Shown here: one piece after another, positions 53,066 to 62,962 of the stretch
How positions within the stretch are numbered: position 1 is the first letter of the stretch
Layout of the letters: every line of letters starts with the position of its first letter
NCBI RefSeq assembly: GCF_001598855.1
Contig: NZ_BCZS01000003.1
Coordinates: 248,001-312,000 of the forward strand
DNA: 64,000 nt
Origin: Pluralibacter gergoviae ATCC 33028 = NBRC 105706
Lineage (GTDB): Bacteria > Pseudomonadota > Gammaproteobacteria > Enterobacterales > Enterobacteriaceae
Reading direction: 5' to 3'
Program-made: the position numbers and the translations under genes
Notes under the pieces: model-generated
The model's database searches: none
Told to the model about the DNA's origin: nothing
The model's input: the letters and a program-made list of their open reading frames with translations, nothing else

Positions 53066-54754
53066 TTATGACAGCAGCATAATGATGACCATGCCCCAGA
53101 TTGTCAGCAGCGTATTGCCTACGGCATAGGTCACGGTATAACCGAGTGCGGGCACGTTACTTTTTGCTGATTCGCAAATCATACCCAGAGCCGCCGTAGT
53201 GGTACGCGACCCGGCAATACAGCCAAACAGCAGTGCGGGGTGAAAGCGAAAAATATAGCGGCCTATATACATGCTGACGACGAGCGGCAGCAGCGTGGCG
53301 AAGATGCCCCACAGAAACAGACTGGCGCCCAGGGTTCGCAGCCCTTCAATAAAACCATGCGCGGCGTTAAGCCCGACCACGGCGATAAACACATTCAGGC
53401 CAACGGAGTTCATAAACCACAGGGTCGGTTCCGGGATCCGGCCCCCCGTTGGACGCACGGAGCGCCACCAGCCAAAGACCAGGCCGGCAATCAGCGAGCC
53501 GCCCGCCGTAGAAAGGGTCAGCGGAATACCGGCAACGTTAATAACTACCGCCCCCACCATCGTACCGATAAAGATTGCCAGCCCGATAAATGAAACGTCG
53601 GCGGCATTGCCAGGGCGGTCCGCTTTCCCTACCTCGCCGGCAAAGCGCTTGGTATCCCGGGTCATACCGGTAATGGTGAGAATGTCGTTACGGCACAGCT
53701 TTGTTCCCGGCAGCACCGGAATACTCACGCCAAGCGGACCGCGCTTAATACCGCGCAGGAAAACGCCGTGGGTGAAGGGTTCTGCGGCCAGCTGCTCCAG
53801 CGTGACGTTTGCCCACTTCTTGTTGGTAAGAAAGATATCGACGCCCTCTACGGGAACGGCGATAAGCTCAGGGTCTTCAACTTCCTGCTGCGACTGGCCG
53901 ATAAGCGCCAGTATCGCGGCCCTGCTGCCCTCAATGGCAATAATATCCCCGCAGGCAATCACCTCATCCGGCGTGGCGTCGATAATCCGCTCGCCCCGGC
54001 GGATGCGGCTGATGAACAGTCGGTTCTCCCGCTGCGCCAGCTCCAGCGTCGCCACGCTGCGGCCAATGATTTCACTCGTCTCATCGACCTGGTAGGCGCG
54101 AATGGAATAGCGGTGCCACGCGGTGCCTTTCTCCTGAGTCTCCTGCCCTTCGCTCATGGTCGCTTCATACTCTTTACAGGATTTCTCAAGATTAATGCCC
54201 AGCATTCGCGGCCCAATTATTGCGAGGAATATCGCCGAGCCCACCGTCCCGAATATATAGGTGACGGCATAGGCGACCGGCATCGCATCCTCCATGGCTT
54301 TGGTTTTATCTGGCGCAAGATGCAATCGGCCAATCGCATCGGTGGCTAACCCCATTGCCGCGGAAATAGTTTGCGAGCCGGCAAATAGTCCGGTAGACGA
54401 TCCTAAATCGTATCCCGCCACTTTTGCACCAATAACCGGAAATATAAGACAAAGAATACAGACCACTACCGCAAATATTGCCTGCGGAATACCATCTTTC
54501 GATATCCCATGAACAAATTGCGGACCAACGCCGTAGCCGACGGCAAAAAGAAACATTAAGAAAAAGGTGCTTTTAACGGTCCCTGATATATGAACACCCA
54601 CCAGGCCGATAATCAATGCTGCGATTAGCGTCGACGTTACCGCACCTAAACTAAAACCGTGAAAACTTTTCCCTCCAAGCCAATAGCCAATGCCGATAGA
54701 CAAAAATATCGCTATCTCAGGATAGGCTCGTAGCGTATTAATAAGCCACTCCAT
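53066..54754 (-). CDS. aspT: Aspartate:alanine antiporter AspT
   Basis: This is a 562-residue transporter of the AspT/YidE/YbjL type: five membrane spans (AIFLSIGIGYWLGG, ISGTVKSTFFLMFLFAVGYGVGPQF, SSTGLFAGSQTISAAMGLATDAIG), two TrkA-C regulatory domains (about 205-370) and a second set of spans with FGCIAGSRTTTAALGM. It exchanges external aspartate for internal alanine made by AspD, and because a negative charge enters, the cycle generates membrane potential. AGAGGGG precedes the start. First gene of the aspTD operon. Confidence 0.93.
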   Translation of the reverse strand: MEWLINTLRAYPEIAIFLSIGIGYWLGGKSFHGFSLGAVTSTLIAALIIGLVGVHISGTVKSTFFLMFLFAVGYGVGPQFVHGISKDGIPQAIFAVVVCILCLIFPVIGAKVAGYDLGSSTGLFAGSQTISAAMGLATDAIGRLHLAPDKTKAMEDAMPVAYAVTYIFGTVGSAIFLAIIGPRMLGINLEKSCKEYEATMSEGQETQEKGTAWHRYSIRAYQVDETSEIIGRSVATLELAQRENRLFISRIRRGERIIDATPDEVIACGDIIAIEGSRAAILALIGQSQQEVEDPELIAVPVEGVDIFLTNKKWANVTLEQLAAEPFTHGVFLRGIKRGPLGVSIPVLPGTKLCRNDILTITGMTRDTKRFAGEVGKADRPGNAADVSFIGLAIFIGTMVGAVVINVAGIPLTLSTAGGSLIAGLVFGWWRSVRPTGGRIPEPTLWFMNSVGLNVFIAVVGLNAAHGFIEGLRTLGASLFLWGIFATLLPLVVSMYIGRYIFRFHPALLFGCIAGSRTTTAALGMICESAKSNVPALGYTVTYAVGNTLLTIWGMVIIMLLS

Positions 54755-55199
54755 ACCATATACCCCTCTATTTATTTAAATGAGGAAAGAAGATTTTTGC
54801 AATGCGTTAACTGGCGAAATCCATTCTGTGCATTGCGTACTTAATTTATTTATCAATAAGTGCGGATAGGCAGTCATTTAAAATAAACAGGCGGTAAATT
54901 GATTTACAACATGATTTGTATGACAAATGAAGCGAGCTAATGTTAGCGCGGCGTTATCGCGCAATGTAAATAATAATAAAAGCCGCTGTTTTATTTCTGA
55001 TAAAAGCCGATCATTAATTATCCAGAGTGATTTTACTTTAGTCAGTAAATGCGCGTTTTTTTGGCAAATGAGATATTCGGGCAGATAACGATCGCGGCGG
55101 AAAATGATTAACAATTTATTCGCCGGCGTGAAACTTACGCTGCCGTCCCCGGCGAAGCGCGGTGAGAGTGGCCCGCAATAGGCGCCAACGGATACAGCT
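54755..55199. other. AT-rich intergenic region upstream of aspT
   Basis: About 445 bases. AT content is high from 54770 to 55110 and should include the aspT promoter. A leftward TTG-start frame (54878-55114, 78 codons) has no ribosome site and no similarity I recognise, so I do not call it. No other gene is visible. Confidence 0.4.
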
Positions 55200-55225
55200 A
55201 AAAAAGCCCGCGGGTTGCGCGGGCT
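55200..55225 (-). terminator. Terminator after sad
   Basis: AGCCCGCG (55205-55212) pairs with CGCGGGCT (55218-55225). On the minus strand six T follow. It lies 23 bases after the sad stop, a textbook intrinsic terminator. Confidence 0.85.
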
Positions 55226-55247
55226 CGTGGCAGCAGGCTAGCGGTGG

Positions 55248-56633
55248 CTAGTGCCGATCCTTCCACACAGTCTGCACATTGCAGAACTCATGCAGACCGA
55301 AGTGCGACAGCTCGCGGCCAAAGCCGCTCTTCTTCACGCCGCCGAAGGCGACGCGGGCGTCGGAGGCGCTGTAGCCGTTGATAAACACCCCGCCGCACTC
55401 CAGCTCGCGGGAGAAGCGCTCCGCCAGCGCCGTATCGGCGGTATAAACGGTGGCCGACAGGCCAAAATCGCTATCGTTGGCAAGGGCCAGCGCATGATCC
55501 GCGTCGCGGGCCACGGTGATGGCCGCCACCGGGCCAAACATCTCCTGGCGGAACGCGGTCATCTCCGGCGTCACGTTGCCGAGCACCGTCGGCGCGTAGT
55601 AGTTGCCGGCGCCGGCGAGCTTCTCGCCGCCGAGCAGCAGCGTGGCGCCCTCCCGCAGCGTGGCGGTGACCTGCGCGTGCAGCTCATCGCGCAGATCGTA
55701 GCGCGCCATCGGCCCGAGGTAGTTCTGCTCGTCTTCCGGATTGCCCATCTTCAGCGCTTCGGTTGCCGCGACAAATTTTGCGCTAAAGGCGTCGGCAATA
55801 CCGGCCTCAACGATAAAGCGCTTCGCGGCGGCGCACACCTGCCCGGTATTCTGGTAGCGGCCAATCACCGCGGCCTTCACGGCCTCATCCAGGTCGGCAT
55901 CGTTGAGCACAATAAACGGATCCGAACCGCCCAGCTCCAGCACGCACTTCTTCAGCGCCGCCCCGGCCTGGGCGCCGATCGCTTTCCCCGCCCGCATGCT
56001 GCCGGTCAGGGTGACGGCGGCGATACGCGGATCGTTAATCATCTGCGAGACGCCGTCATTGGTGGCATTAACCCAGCCGAAGACGCCTTGCGGAATGCCG
56101 GCGTCGCGAAAGATCTCGCCAATCAGCCGGGCGCAGCCCATCACGTTCGGGGCATGCTTGAGCAGATAGCTGTTGCCCGCCAGCAGGATCGGCACCGCGC
56201 CGCGCAGCACCTGCCACAGCGGGAAGTTCCACGGCATCACGGCGGCAATCGGCCCCAGCGGACGATACTCAATCGTCGCCTTGTTGTTTTCCACCATCGT
56301 CGGCTCGGAGGCCAGCATCGCCGGGCCGTGCTCCGCATACCAGTCGCACAGTCCGGCCGACTTGGCGACTTCCCCCCGGGCCTGGGCAATGGGTTTGCCC
56401 ATCTCGCGGCTGATGGTCAGCGCCATCTCGTCGGCGCGGTGGCGCAGCGTGCGTCCGAGCTGGCGCAGCGCATCGGCGCGCTGGGCAACGGTGGCGGTTT
56501 TCCAGCGGCGATAGCCGCTGTCGGCCTGCGCAATGGCGCGATCGACGTCTTCAGCCGTGGCCCACGGCAGCGTGGAAAGGGTTTCACCGGTTGCCGGGTT
56601 GACGGAGATAGCGTGGGTTGCAGGTGATGTCAT
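55248..56633 (-). CDS. sad: NAD+-dependent succinate semialdehyde dehydrogenase
   Basis: This is a 461-residue aldehyde dehydrogenase corresponding to E. coli Sad (YneI). The catalytic Cys lies in RYQNTGQVCAAAKRFIVE, the general base Glu in VLELGGSDPFIVL, the NAD region in AVTLTGSMRAGKAIG, and the late EMFGPVAAITVARD motif is present. It oxidises succinate semialdehyde to succinate in GABA and related breakdown. It is divergent from the LysR gene ptrR (100 bases), which regulates it in E. coli. The terminator at 55200 ends the unit. Confidence 0.94.
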   Translation of the reverse strand: MTSPATHAISVNPATGETLSTLPWATAEDVDRAIAQADSGYRRWKTATVAQRADALRQLGRTLRHRADEMALTISREMGKPIAQARGEVAKSAGLCDWYAEHGPAMLASEPTMVENNKATIEYRPLGPIAAVMPWNFPLWQVLRGAVPILLAGNSYLLKHAPNVMGCARLIGEIFRDAGIPQGVFGWVNATNDGVSQMINDPRIAAVTLTGSMRAGKAIGAQAGAALKKCVLELGGSDPFIVLNDADLDEAVKAAVIGRYQNTGQVCAAAKRFIVEAGIADAFSAKFVAATEALKMGNPEDEQNYLGPMARYDLRDELHAQVTATLREGATLLLGGEKLAGAGNYYAPTVLGNVTPEMTAFRQEMFGPVAAITVARDADHALALANDSDFGLSATVYTADTALAERFSRELECGGVFINGYSASDARVAFGGVKKSGFGRELSHFGLHEFCNVQTVWKDRH

Positions 56634-56735
56634 GTTGTCTCTCCAGATAGGGAACGATTTGCAGGATAGTGCCCCACTCTGCTATTTATGGAAAATGAAT
56701 AATATTAACCATCCCATTCACGATGCGAGAATACT

Positions 56736-57608
56736 GTGGATCTGACCCAGCTTGAGATGTTTAACGCCGTGGCCCGGGAAGGCAGCATTACCCAGGCCGC
56801 GCGCAGGGTGCACCGCGTGCCCTCCAATCTGACTACCCGCATCCGCCAGTTGGAGGACGATCTCGGCGTGGCGCTATTTATTCGCGAAAACCAGCGCCTG
56901 CGCCTGTCGCCCGCCGGACACAGCTTCCTGCGCTACAGCGAGCAGATCCTCGCCCTGGTGGACGAAGCCCGCATGGTGGTGGCCGGCGATGAGCCGCAGG
57001 GGCTGTTTTCGGTTGGTTCGCTGGAGAGCACCGCCGCCGTGCGCATTCCGCCGACGCTGGCGCGCTATAACCAGCGCTATCCCAAGATCCAGTTCGATCT
57101 GGCGACCGGCCCTTCCGGGACCATGATTGACGGCGTGCTGGAGGGAACGCTCAGCGCCGCGTTCGTCGACGGGCCGGTGATGAATCCGGGTCTGGAGGGG
57201 ATCCCGGTTTACCGGGAAGAGATGATGATCGTCGCGCCGAAGGGGCATCCGCCGGTGACGCGCGGCGGCGACGTTAACGGCAGCAGCATCTACGCCTTTC
57301 GCGCCAACTGCTCCTACCGCCGCCATTTCGAAAGCTGGTTCCACGCCGACGGCGCCGCCCCGGGACGTATTCACGAAATGGAGTCCTACCACGGTATGCT
57401 GGCCTGCGCGATCGCCGGCGCCGGGCTGGCGATGATGCCCCGCTCGATGCTCGAAAGTATGCCCGGTCATCATCAGGTCGAAGCGTGGCCGCTGCCGGAG
57501 AAGTGGCGCTGGCTCACCACCTGGCTTATCTGGCGGCGCGGAGCAAAAACCCGGCAGCTCGACGCCTTTATCGAACTGCTGGATGAGGCTCCGGCCGCGG
57601 CGTCCTAG
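56736..57608 (+). CDS. ptrR: LysR-type regulator PtrR (YneJ)
   Basis: This is a 290-residue LysR regulator, very close to E. coli Ptr[51 protein letters not shown] with the winged helix first, then [15 protein letters not shown] and [47 protein letters not shown]. It starts with GTG, with no in-frame ATG upstream. It regulates the divergent sad gene in response to glutamate/GABA-type nitrogen sources. The subtilase gene converges and overlaps its end by four bases. Confidence 0.95.
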   Translation: MDLTQLEMFNAVAREGSITQAARRVHRVPSNLTTRIRQLEDDLGVALFIRENQRLRLSPAGHSFLRYSEQILALVDEARMVVAGDEPQGLFSVGSLESTAAVRIPPTLARYNQRYPKIQFDLATGPSGTMIDGVLEGTLSAAFVDGPVMNPGLEGIPVYREEMMIVAPKGHPPVTRGGDVNGSSIYAFRANCSYRRHFESWFHADGAAPGRIHEMESYHGMLACAIAGAGLAMMPRSMLESMPGHHQVEAWPLPEKWRWLTTWLIWRRGAKTRQLDAFIELLDEAPAAAS

Positions 57609-60600
57609 AAGCGCCAGTTAAACCCGGCGTTGACGCTGTTGTCCTGGTGATTCGATGACAGCAGCCCGCCGTAGCCCAGCGTCAGCGCGGCGTTATCGTT
57701 CACCGCGACCTCCGCGCCGGCCTTCAGCAGCAGGCCGTCCCGCGACACCGGCACGCTGCGAGTCACGAACGCCGCATCGCTATTGCGGAAGTGCAGCCCG
57801 GTTCCCCGGTCGCGGTCGCCGTACTGATGCTGCCAGCCCGCTTCGCCGCGCAGCGACACCGCCGTCTCTTTAGCTACCTGCCAGGTGGTGTCCGCCCGCA
57901 GGCCCAGCGTTGAGAGCGTCGCATCGGTATGCTGCTTGCCGCCGCCCAGCGCCGCCGCGCCGCCGTGCTCGCCGATGCGGTTATTCTCAAAGTTGACGTA
58001 GGCCAGATTGGCGAACGGCTCCAGGTTCACCCATCCGGTCTCAACGCCGTAGCCGGTTTCCGCAAACAGCTGCGCGGTGCGCGCGCTGTAGCTCGCCGAC
58101 GCCCGGTCGCGCTGCGCCCCGTAGGCGATGTCCCGCGAGGTGCCGATGCGGTGCCAGGTGTAGCCCGCGCCGGTGCGCAGTGCGAGATTGCCGAACTCCC
58201 GTCCGCCGTAAGCCGCCAGGTGGTAGTTGTCGCTGTCGCCCTTCGCCCCGTGGCCGCCGTCCAGCGAGGTGCGGGTATAGCCCGTCGCCACGCCGAGCCG
58301 CCAGTCGTTGGCAACCTCGGCGTCCAGCCCCAGCAGCACACCGTAGGTATTTGCCTGGTAGCCGGTGCCCGAGGCGTGGTCCCACGCGCCGAGCAGCTGC
58401 GCCCAGGCGCCGCTTTCGTCAGCCTTGATTTCCGACGGGCCCGCCAGCCCCTCGCTCTGGCGCAGACGGCCGTTGAGCGTTTCGCGCAGGTAGCGGCTGT
58501 CGTTGACCAGCGCCGAGGCGATATCGGCGTGGATTTGCCCGCCCAGCTGCCGGAAGGCGTGCCGCGCCTCGCCCGCGCTGCCGCTGGCCAGAATGCTTTC
58601 ATACACCGGATGGCCCGCGTCGAGGGACTCCGCCGCCCGGGCCACGCCGCGCTGGTTGCGGGTTGCCGCCACGCTCTCAAAGCGGCGGTCGTTGCGGCCG
58701 ACGTCGAGCAGCACGCGGTCCGGCCGGTAGCGCAGCGCAGTGCCGAGGAACAGGTACTGCGGCGCCGCCGAATCAAACTGCCCGCTGACGCCGCCCGCCG
58801 CGCTGAGAATGTCGTAGCGCTGCCCGGCGAGGCTGCGCACCTGCGCCTGGCTCAGTAAATTGCGGTCGTTTTCAAGTGACACCGTCACGTCACCGCCATT
58901 AATCTGCGCCGCGCCGCCGCTGGCAATGCGGTCGCTGCGCCCGTCCGCGCCGACCTCTACCGCGTAGCGTGAACCGGGCTCAAAGCGCAGGTCGCGATCG
59001 ACGCTGAGGGTGCCGATGGAGTTGCCCGGCGCCACGGTGCCGCCGCGATTGGCGGTCAGGGAGCCGACGCGGCCGCTGCCGCCGACGATACCGCCGCCCT
59101 GCACGCTGACGTCAGAAGTCAGCGAGCCGTTGACCGCCAGCCGCCCTTCGTTGACCCGCGTCGGACCTGAATAGGTGTTCGCGCCGGCGAGCACCAGCGT
59201 CCCAATGCCGAGCTTGGTCAGTCCGCCGTGGCCCGAGATATCGTTGCGCCAGACGTCGAGCCCGCACAGTACGCTGTCGCAAACGCGCTGGGTCGGCTTG
59301 CCCGCATCGAGCACGGCGCCGACGCCCGGCAGATCCACCACAAATTGCGAGGGGCCGTAGGCGCCTTTGATGCGCAGCGCCTCGGGAATGTCCTCTTCGG
59401 TAACCAGCATGCCCGGCCCGTCGATGGCTTTACCGAGATTGATCATCCCCCAGCCGAACAGCGGGTCGATACCCGGCGCGCCCATATCGGTGGCGGTGGT
59501 CTTCAGCACTTCCGCCACCTGCGCCCCGGTCATATAGGGGAAGCGCTCCATCAGTACCGCAATGCTGCCCGCCGTATGCGGTGCGGCCATCGAGGTGCCG
59601 CTGTAGCGCGCGTAGCCGGTGGTCAGGTCCTCGAGGCTGGTGCCGTTGATGACCGAGCTGTAGACCCGCGTCCCCGGCGCCGAGACGCAGAAGCTGGCGG
59701 TGTAGCCGCAGCGCGATGAAAAGGTGCTGATGCTGTAATCGCCGCGGTTTTGCGGATCCTGGAGACTGGACACCGACAGCCAGTTCGGCGCGATATCCGG
59801 CACAAAGTAGGCCAGCCCGGCCATCGCATCAGGATTATTGAGGTTGCCGTCGTTGCCGGCGGCAAAGATAGTGACCACGCCGCTGCGCGCCGCGTCGATA
59901 GCGCCCTGATAGGCCCCGCCCGGCGCCGTGCCGAGAATAGCGCGGATCTGGTCGAACTGCTTTTGCGCGTCCGCCACCGAAAAGTGGGGAAAGGCCGGGT
60001 TGTAGCCGCCCTCGGCAAACTTTTCGGTGATGCCGATCCCCCAGCTGTTATTGATGATGCGCGCCCCGCTGTCTACCAGCGCCTCCCAGCCCGCTTTATA
60101 GACCGCGCCGTCGTTACCGAGAATAATGCCGTCCTCCGGTCCGGGGTCGCCGTTTTCCGCGCTGACGATCTGCGCGCCGTAGGCCACGCCGTGCATCGGA
60201 CCGCCGTCGCGGCTGCCGGCGGCAATACCGCCGACGTGGGTACCGTGAGAGCCCAGCGTGCCGTCAGAATCCTGACTCGGCGTGCCGTCGTAGCGAAATT
60301 TGTCGCCTTTTTTCACCGGAATATAGGGATCGGTGTATTCGCGGATCCCCTCCGTCACCAGATTAACGACTTTATTGTCGCCGGAGAATTCGGGATGCTT
60401 CGCGTAAACCGGCTGATCGAATATGCCGAGCCTGACGCCTTTACCGCTGTAGCCCGCCGCGTAGGCGCGGTCGGCGTTAATCGCTCCGAGCCCCCACTCG
60501 GCGTTAAATTCCGGCGTTCGCCAGCTCGCGGGATCGCCCGCCCTGCCAGGCTCAATATAATCCGCGGCGTGGGCGCTGCCGTATGCGGCAAGATAAACCA

Positions 60601-60688
60601 ATATCGCTCCCCACCGCAGCCGGAAATTGCCGCACGGCGGGCGAGCGTTATTCACACTGTTAATGTCTTTAATCATTCCAGAGAGCAT
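57605..60688 (-). CDS. Subtilisin-like serine protease autotransporter
   Basis: This is a 1027-residue type-Va autotransporter. After an extended signal (to about 42, [11 protein letters not shown]) comes an S8 protease with catalytic Asp in [16 protein letters not shown], His in [13 protein letters not shown] and Ser in [18 protein letters not shown] stalk contains a passenger repeat ([21 protein letters not shown]), and the C-terminal barrel (about 760-1027) ends in the aromatic NAGFNWRF. It should be displayed or released at the cell surface as in SphB1/Ssp-type proteases. The gene sits between ptrR and phzF, where E. coli has none, so it is probably acquired. ATG 60676 is an alternative start. 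Confidence 0.92.
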   Translation of the reverse strand: MLSGMIKDINSVNNARPPCGNFRLRWGAILVYLAAYGSAHAADYIEPGRAGDPASWRTPEFNAEWGLGAINADRAYAAGYSGKGVRLGIFDQPVYAKHPEFSGDNKVVNLVTEGIREYTDPYIPVKKGDKFRYDGTPSQDSDGTLGSHGTHVGGIAAGSRDGGPMHGVAYGAQIVSAENGDPGPEDGIILGNDGAVYKAGWEALVDSGARIINNSWGIGITEKFAEGGYNPAFPHFSVADAQKQFDQIRAILGTAPGGAYQGAIDAARSGVVTIFAAGNDGNLNNPDAMAGLAYFVPDIAPNWLSVSSLQDPQNRGDYSISTFSSRCGYTASFCVSAPGTRVYSSVINGTSLEDLTTGYARYSGTSMAAPHTAGSIAVLMERFPYMTGAQVAEVLKTTATDMGAPGIDPLFGWGMINLGKAIDGPGMLVTEEDIPEALRIKGAYGPSQFVVDLPGVGAVLDAGKPTQRVCDSVLCGLDVWRNDISGHGGLTKLGIGTLVLAGANTYSGPTRVNEGRLAVNGSLTSDVSVQGGGIVGGSGRVGSLTANRGGTVAPGNSIGTLSVDRDLRFEPGSRYAVEVGADGRSDRIASGGAAQINGGDVTVSLENDRNLLSQAQVRSLAGQRYDILSAAGGVSGQFDSAAPQYLFLGTALRYRPDRVLLDVGRNDRRFESVAATRNQRGVARAAESLDAGHPVYESILASGSAGEARHAFRQLGGQIHADIASALVNDSRYLRETLNGRLRQSEGLAGPSEIKADESGAWAQLLGAWDHASGTGYQANTYGVLLGLDAEVANDWRLGVATGYTRTSLDGGHGAKGDSDNYHLAAYGGREFGNLALRTGAGYTWHRIGTSRDIAYGAQRDRASASYSARTAQLFAETGYGVETGWVNLEPFANLAYVNFENNRIGEHGGAAALGGGKQHTDATLSTLGLRADTTWQVAKETAVSLRGEAGWQHQYGDRDRGTGLHFRNSDAAFVTRSVPVSRDGLLLKAGAEVAVNDNAALTLGYGGLLSSNHQDNSVNAGFNWRF

Positions 60689-61194
60689 CCCTTGTTATTG
60701 AGCCGTTATTACGTGAATTTATACGACATATTTTGCAATATAAAACAATAATCGCTCACCTCTCGCTGTCAATAAACGCCGGTGCAATTTCGGTGGGCTT
60801 ATCGCGATGTAAACACTTTCAAAAATAAGAAATAGTGATGATTATCAGGCAACCTTGAGCAACGCTCAAGACTCGCCAGCCAGGACAGCAACGTAATGAT
60901 TTACATAGATAAAATCACAACCCCTCTGTGCCAGTATATTTATAATGATGACTCCATTCATAAAATGAGTGGCAATAAAGGAGTCAGAAACCACAAGCGC
61001 CAGAAAATCCACAGAATAATGAACCATAATTTTTCCAGGGAGGCGATAATACGGGGTGATCCTCTGACGCAAAGCCATTATCAGGATGATAAAACTGGCC
61101 ATAGACCACACTAAAAGAATTGTTTTACTTATTCCAGAATAACCTTACAGTGCGCACCAAGGAATATATGGCAGAGGAAATTGCACTTGCTGGA
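60689..61194. other. Intergenic region between autotransporter and phzF genes
   Basis: About 500 bases between the autotransporter start and the phzF terminator. Overlapping short frames on both strands (60866-61111 minus, 60896-61114 plus) have poor ribosome sites and no family text, so I see no gene. AT-rich parts near 60700-60760 should contain the autotransporter promoter. Confidence 0.4.
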
Positions 61195-61219
61195 AAACCC
61201 GCCCGCGCTGCCGCGGGCG
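61195..61219 (-). terminator. Terminator after the phzF pair
   Basis: CGCCCGCG (61200-61207) pairs with CGCGGGCG (61212-61219). On the minus strand it is followed by GGTTTTCC, seven bases after the phzF stop. Strong stem, short T-run. Confidence 0.65.
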
Positions 61220-61226
61220 AATATTT

Positions 61227-62021
61227 TCAATGACAGGGAAGGATTGTTCCTTTCATCCAGGTCGTCGCCTGGCCGGCCATAAGCACCCGATCGTTGTTAA
61301 GTACGCAGCGCACATCGCCGCCGCGAAAAGATATTTGCCGGGCCAGCAGCGAATTTCTGCCGAGCTTTTCACTCCAGTAAGGAATAAGCATGGTATGGGC
61401 TGAGCCGGTTACCGGATCCTCCCACACGGCTTCGCCGGGGGAGAAAAAACGGCTGACGAAGTCATATTTCCCCTCGCCTTTTGCCGTTACCGTCACTTTA
61501 TGCTCGCCGGGGATCATGCGGTGAATATCCGGCGCGAGGTCAGCCACCTGGCGGGCGTCCGCCAGTTCGATCAGCCACGCCCGCCCTTTGCGCGCGGCGA
61601 GATAGCGGCGGATGCCCAGCGCGTCGAGCATCGCCCCGGGCGGCGTTTGCTCAACGCTATCGCCCGCGGGGAAGTCCAGCGTCAGCCATTCGCCTTCCCG
61701 GCTCACGCGGAGCGTGCCGGAAGCCGTTGTGAAGCGGATCGCCGGTTCAGGGTAGTCAAGATGGCGGAACAGCACGTGGGCGGTGGCCAGCGTCGCGTGT
61801 CCGCAGAGGTTCACCTCGCCGCGGGTGGTGAACCAGCGCAGGCCGATCCCGGCGGCATCGCGCACAAAAAAGGCCGTTTCCGACTGATTGTGCTCGCGCG
61901 CCATCGCCAGCAGTCGCTCATCGGGGAGCCACTGCGCCAGTTCGCACACCGCCGCCGGGTTGCCGCCGAAGTTGCGGTCGCTGAAGGCGTCTACCAGCCA
62001 GATGGGGATCGCGTGCGCCAT
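61227..62021 (-). CDS. PhzF-family isomerase (second of tandem pair)
   Basis: This is a 264-residue PhzF/YddE-type protein: LVDAFSDRNFGGNPAAVCEL at the start, the active-site Glu in EHNQSETAFFV, RWFTTRGEVNLCGHATLATAHVLF, and EDPVTGSAHTMLIPYW in the second domain. PhzF-like proteins isomerise or epimerise small acids, but most enterobacterial members lack known substrates. The start overlaps the stop of the first phzF gene by one base (TGATG). A frame running on to 62291 is only an extension. Confidence 0.9.
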   Translation of the reverse strand: MAHAIPIWLVDAFSDRNFGGNPAAVCELAQWLPDERLLAMAREHNQSETAFFVRDAAGIGLRWFTTRGEVNLCGHATLATAHVLFRHLDYPEPAIRFTTASGTLRVSREGEWLTLDFPAGDSVEQTPPGAMLDALGIRRYLAARKGRAWLIELADARQVADLAPDIHRMIPGEHKVTVTAKGEGKYDFVSRFFSPGEAVWEDPVTGSAHTMLIPYWSEKLGRNSLLARQISFRGGDVRCVLNNDRVLMAGQATTWMKGTILPCH

Positions 62022-62818
62022 CAGATCGCCTCCCGCAGCATCACCGTGCCAATCAGGTAGGTTCTGGCCTCGCCGCTGATAAGCACCCGGTCGCCCCGCC
62101 ATTCGCAGCGCAGCTCGCCGCCGCGGGCGGAGATCTGCCGCGCCTGCATCTGCTTTTTGCCCAGCCGTTCGCCCCAGTACGGGATGAGCATACTGTGGGC
62201 CGAACCGGTGACCGGATCTTCCGCCACCGCCTCGCCGGGACAGAAGAAGCGGCTGACGAAATCGACCTCGTCGCCGGGGGCGGTAACGCACACCATTTTC
62301 TCCAGCGGCCGCATGGCGTGAATATCCGGCGCCAGGGCCGTCACCTGCTGCTCATTTTCCAGCACCACCAGGTAGTCGCGACCGAGGCGAAATGCCTGCG
62401 CGCCGTCGATACCGAGGCCCGAAAGCAGCAGCGCCGGAGGCTGCACCGGCGCAGTTTGCCACGCCGGAAAATCCATCGTCAGCCAGTCGCCGCTGCGCTT
62501 CACGGTTAGCTCACCGACGAAGCGGGTTGTGAAGCGGATTTCGGCGTGGGGATAGTCGAGATACTCAAAAATGACGTGGGCGCTGGCGAGCGTGGCGTGT
62601 CCGCAGAGGTTGATTTCCCCCTGGGTGGTAAACCAGCGCAGTTCGAAGCCGCCGTCGGTGCGGACAAAGAAAGCCGTTTCCGACTGATTATGCTCCTGGG
62701 CCATTTTCAGCAGCGTCGCGTCCGGCAGCCAGTCGACCAGCGGGCACACGGCGGCCGGATTGCCGCCAAAGGCGCGGTCGCTGAAGGCGTCTACCATATA
62801 AAACGGGATCTCGAGCAT
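62021..62818 (-). CDS. PhzF-family isomerase (first of tandem pair)
   Basis: This is a 265-residue PhzF/YddE-type protein with VDAFSDRAFGGNPAAVCPLVDWLP, EHNQSETAFFV, RWFTTQGEINLCGHATLASAHVIF and EDPVTGSAHSMLIPYW. It shares most of these blocks with the next gene, so the two are tandem duplicates that have diverged. ATG 62818 with AAAGGACAGACA before it is the start, and a 508-codon read-through frame to 63547 crosses the divergent sotB and is not used. Function unknown. Co-translation with the second copy is clear. Confidence 0.9.
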   Translation of the reverse strand: MLEIPFYMVDAFSDRAFGGNPAAVCPLVDWLPDATLLKMAQEHNQSETAFFVRTDGGFELRWFTTQGEINLCGHATLASAHVIFEYLDYPHAEIRFTTRFVGELTVKRSGDWLTMDFPAWQTAPVQPPALLLSGLGIDGAQAFRLGRDYLVVLENEQQVTALAPDIHAMRPLEKMVCVTAPGDEVDFVSRFFCPGEAVAEDPVTGSAHSMLIPYWGERLGKKQMQARQISARGGELRCEWRGDRVLISGEARTYLIGTVMLREAI

Positions 62819-62962
62819 TGTCTGTCCTTTGCATAAATATCGCGGGAGAAGCGCGGCATAGCGCTTCAATATGAGATCTAAATCACAAAATGATTGTATT
62901 CTGCGCAGCGTTGGTTTTAAGATCGAATCCTCTTCTTTCCGCAACCAACCCAGAATACGTTT

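Noticed and set aside
54878..55114. 78-codon minus frame upstream of aspT
   Set aside because: Starts with TTG, lacks a ribosome site, lies in AT-rich promoter DNA and shows no similarity I know.
60866..61114. Two overlapping frames on opposite strands in the autotransporter-phzF gap
   Set aside because: Neither has a good start site or coherent protein text.
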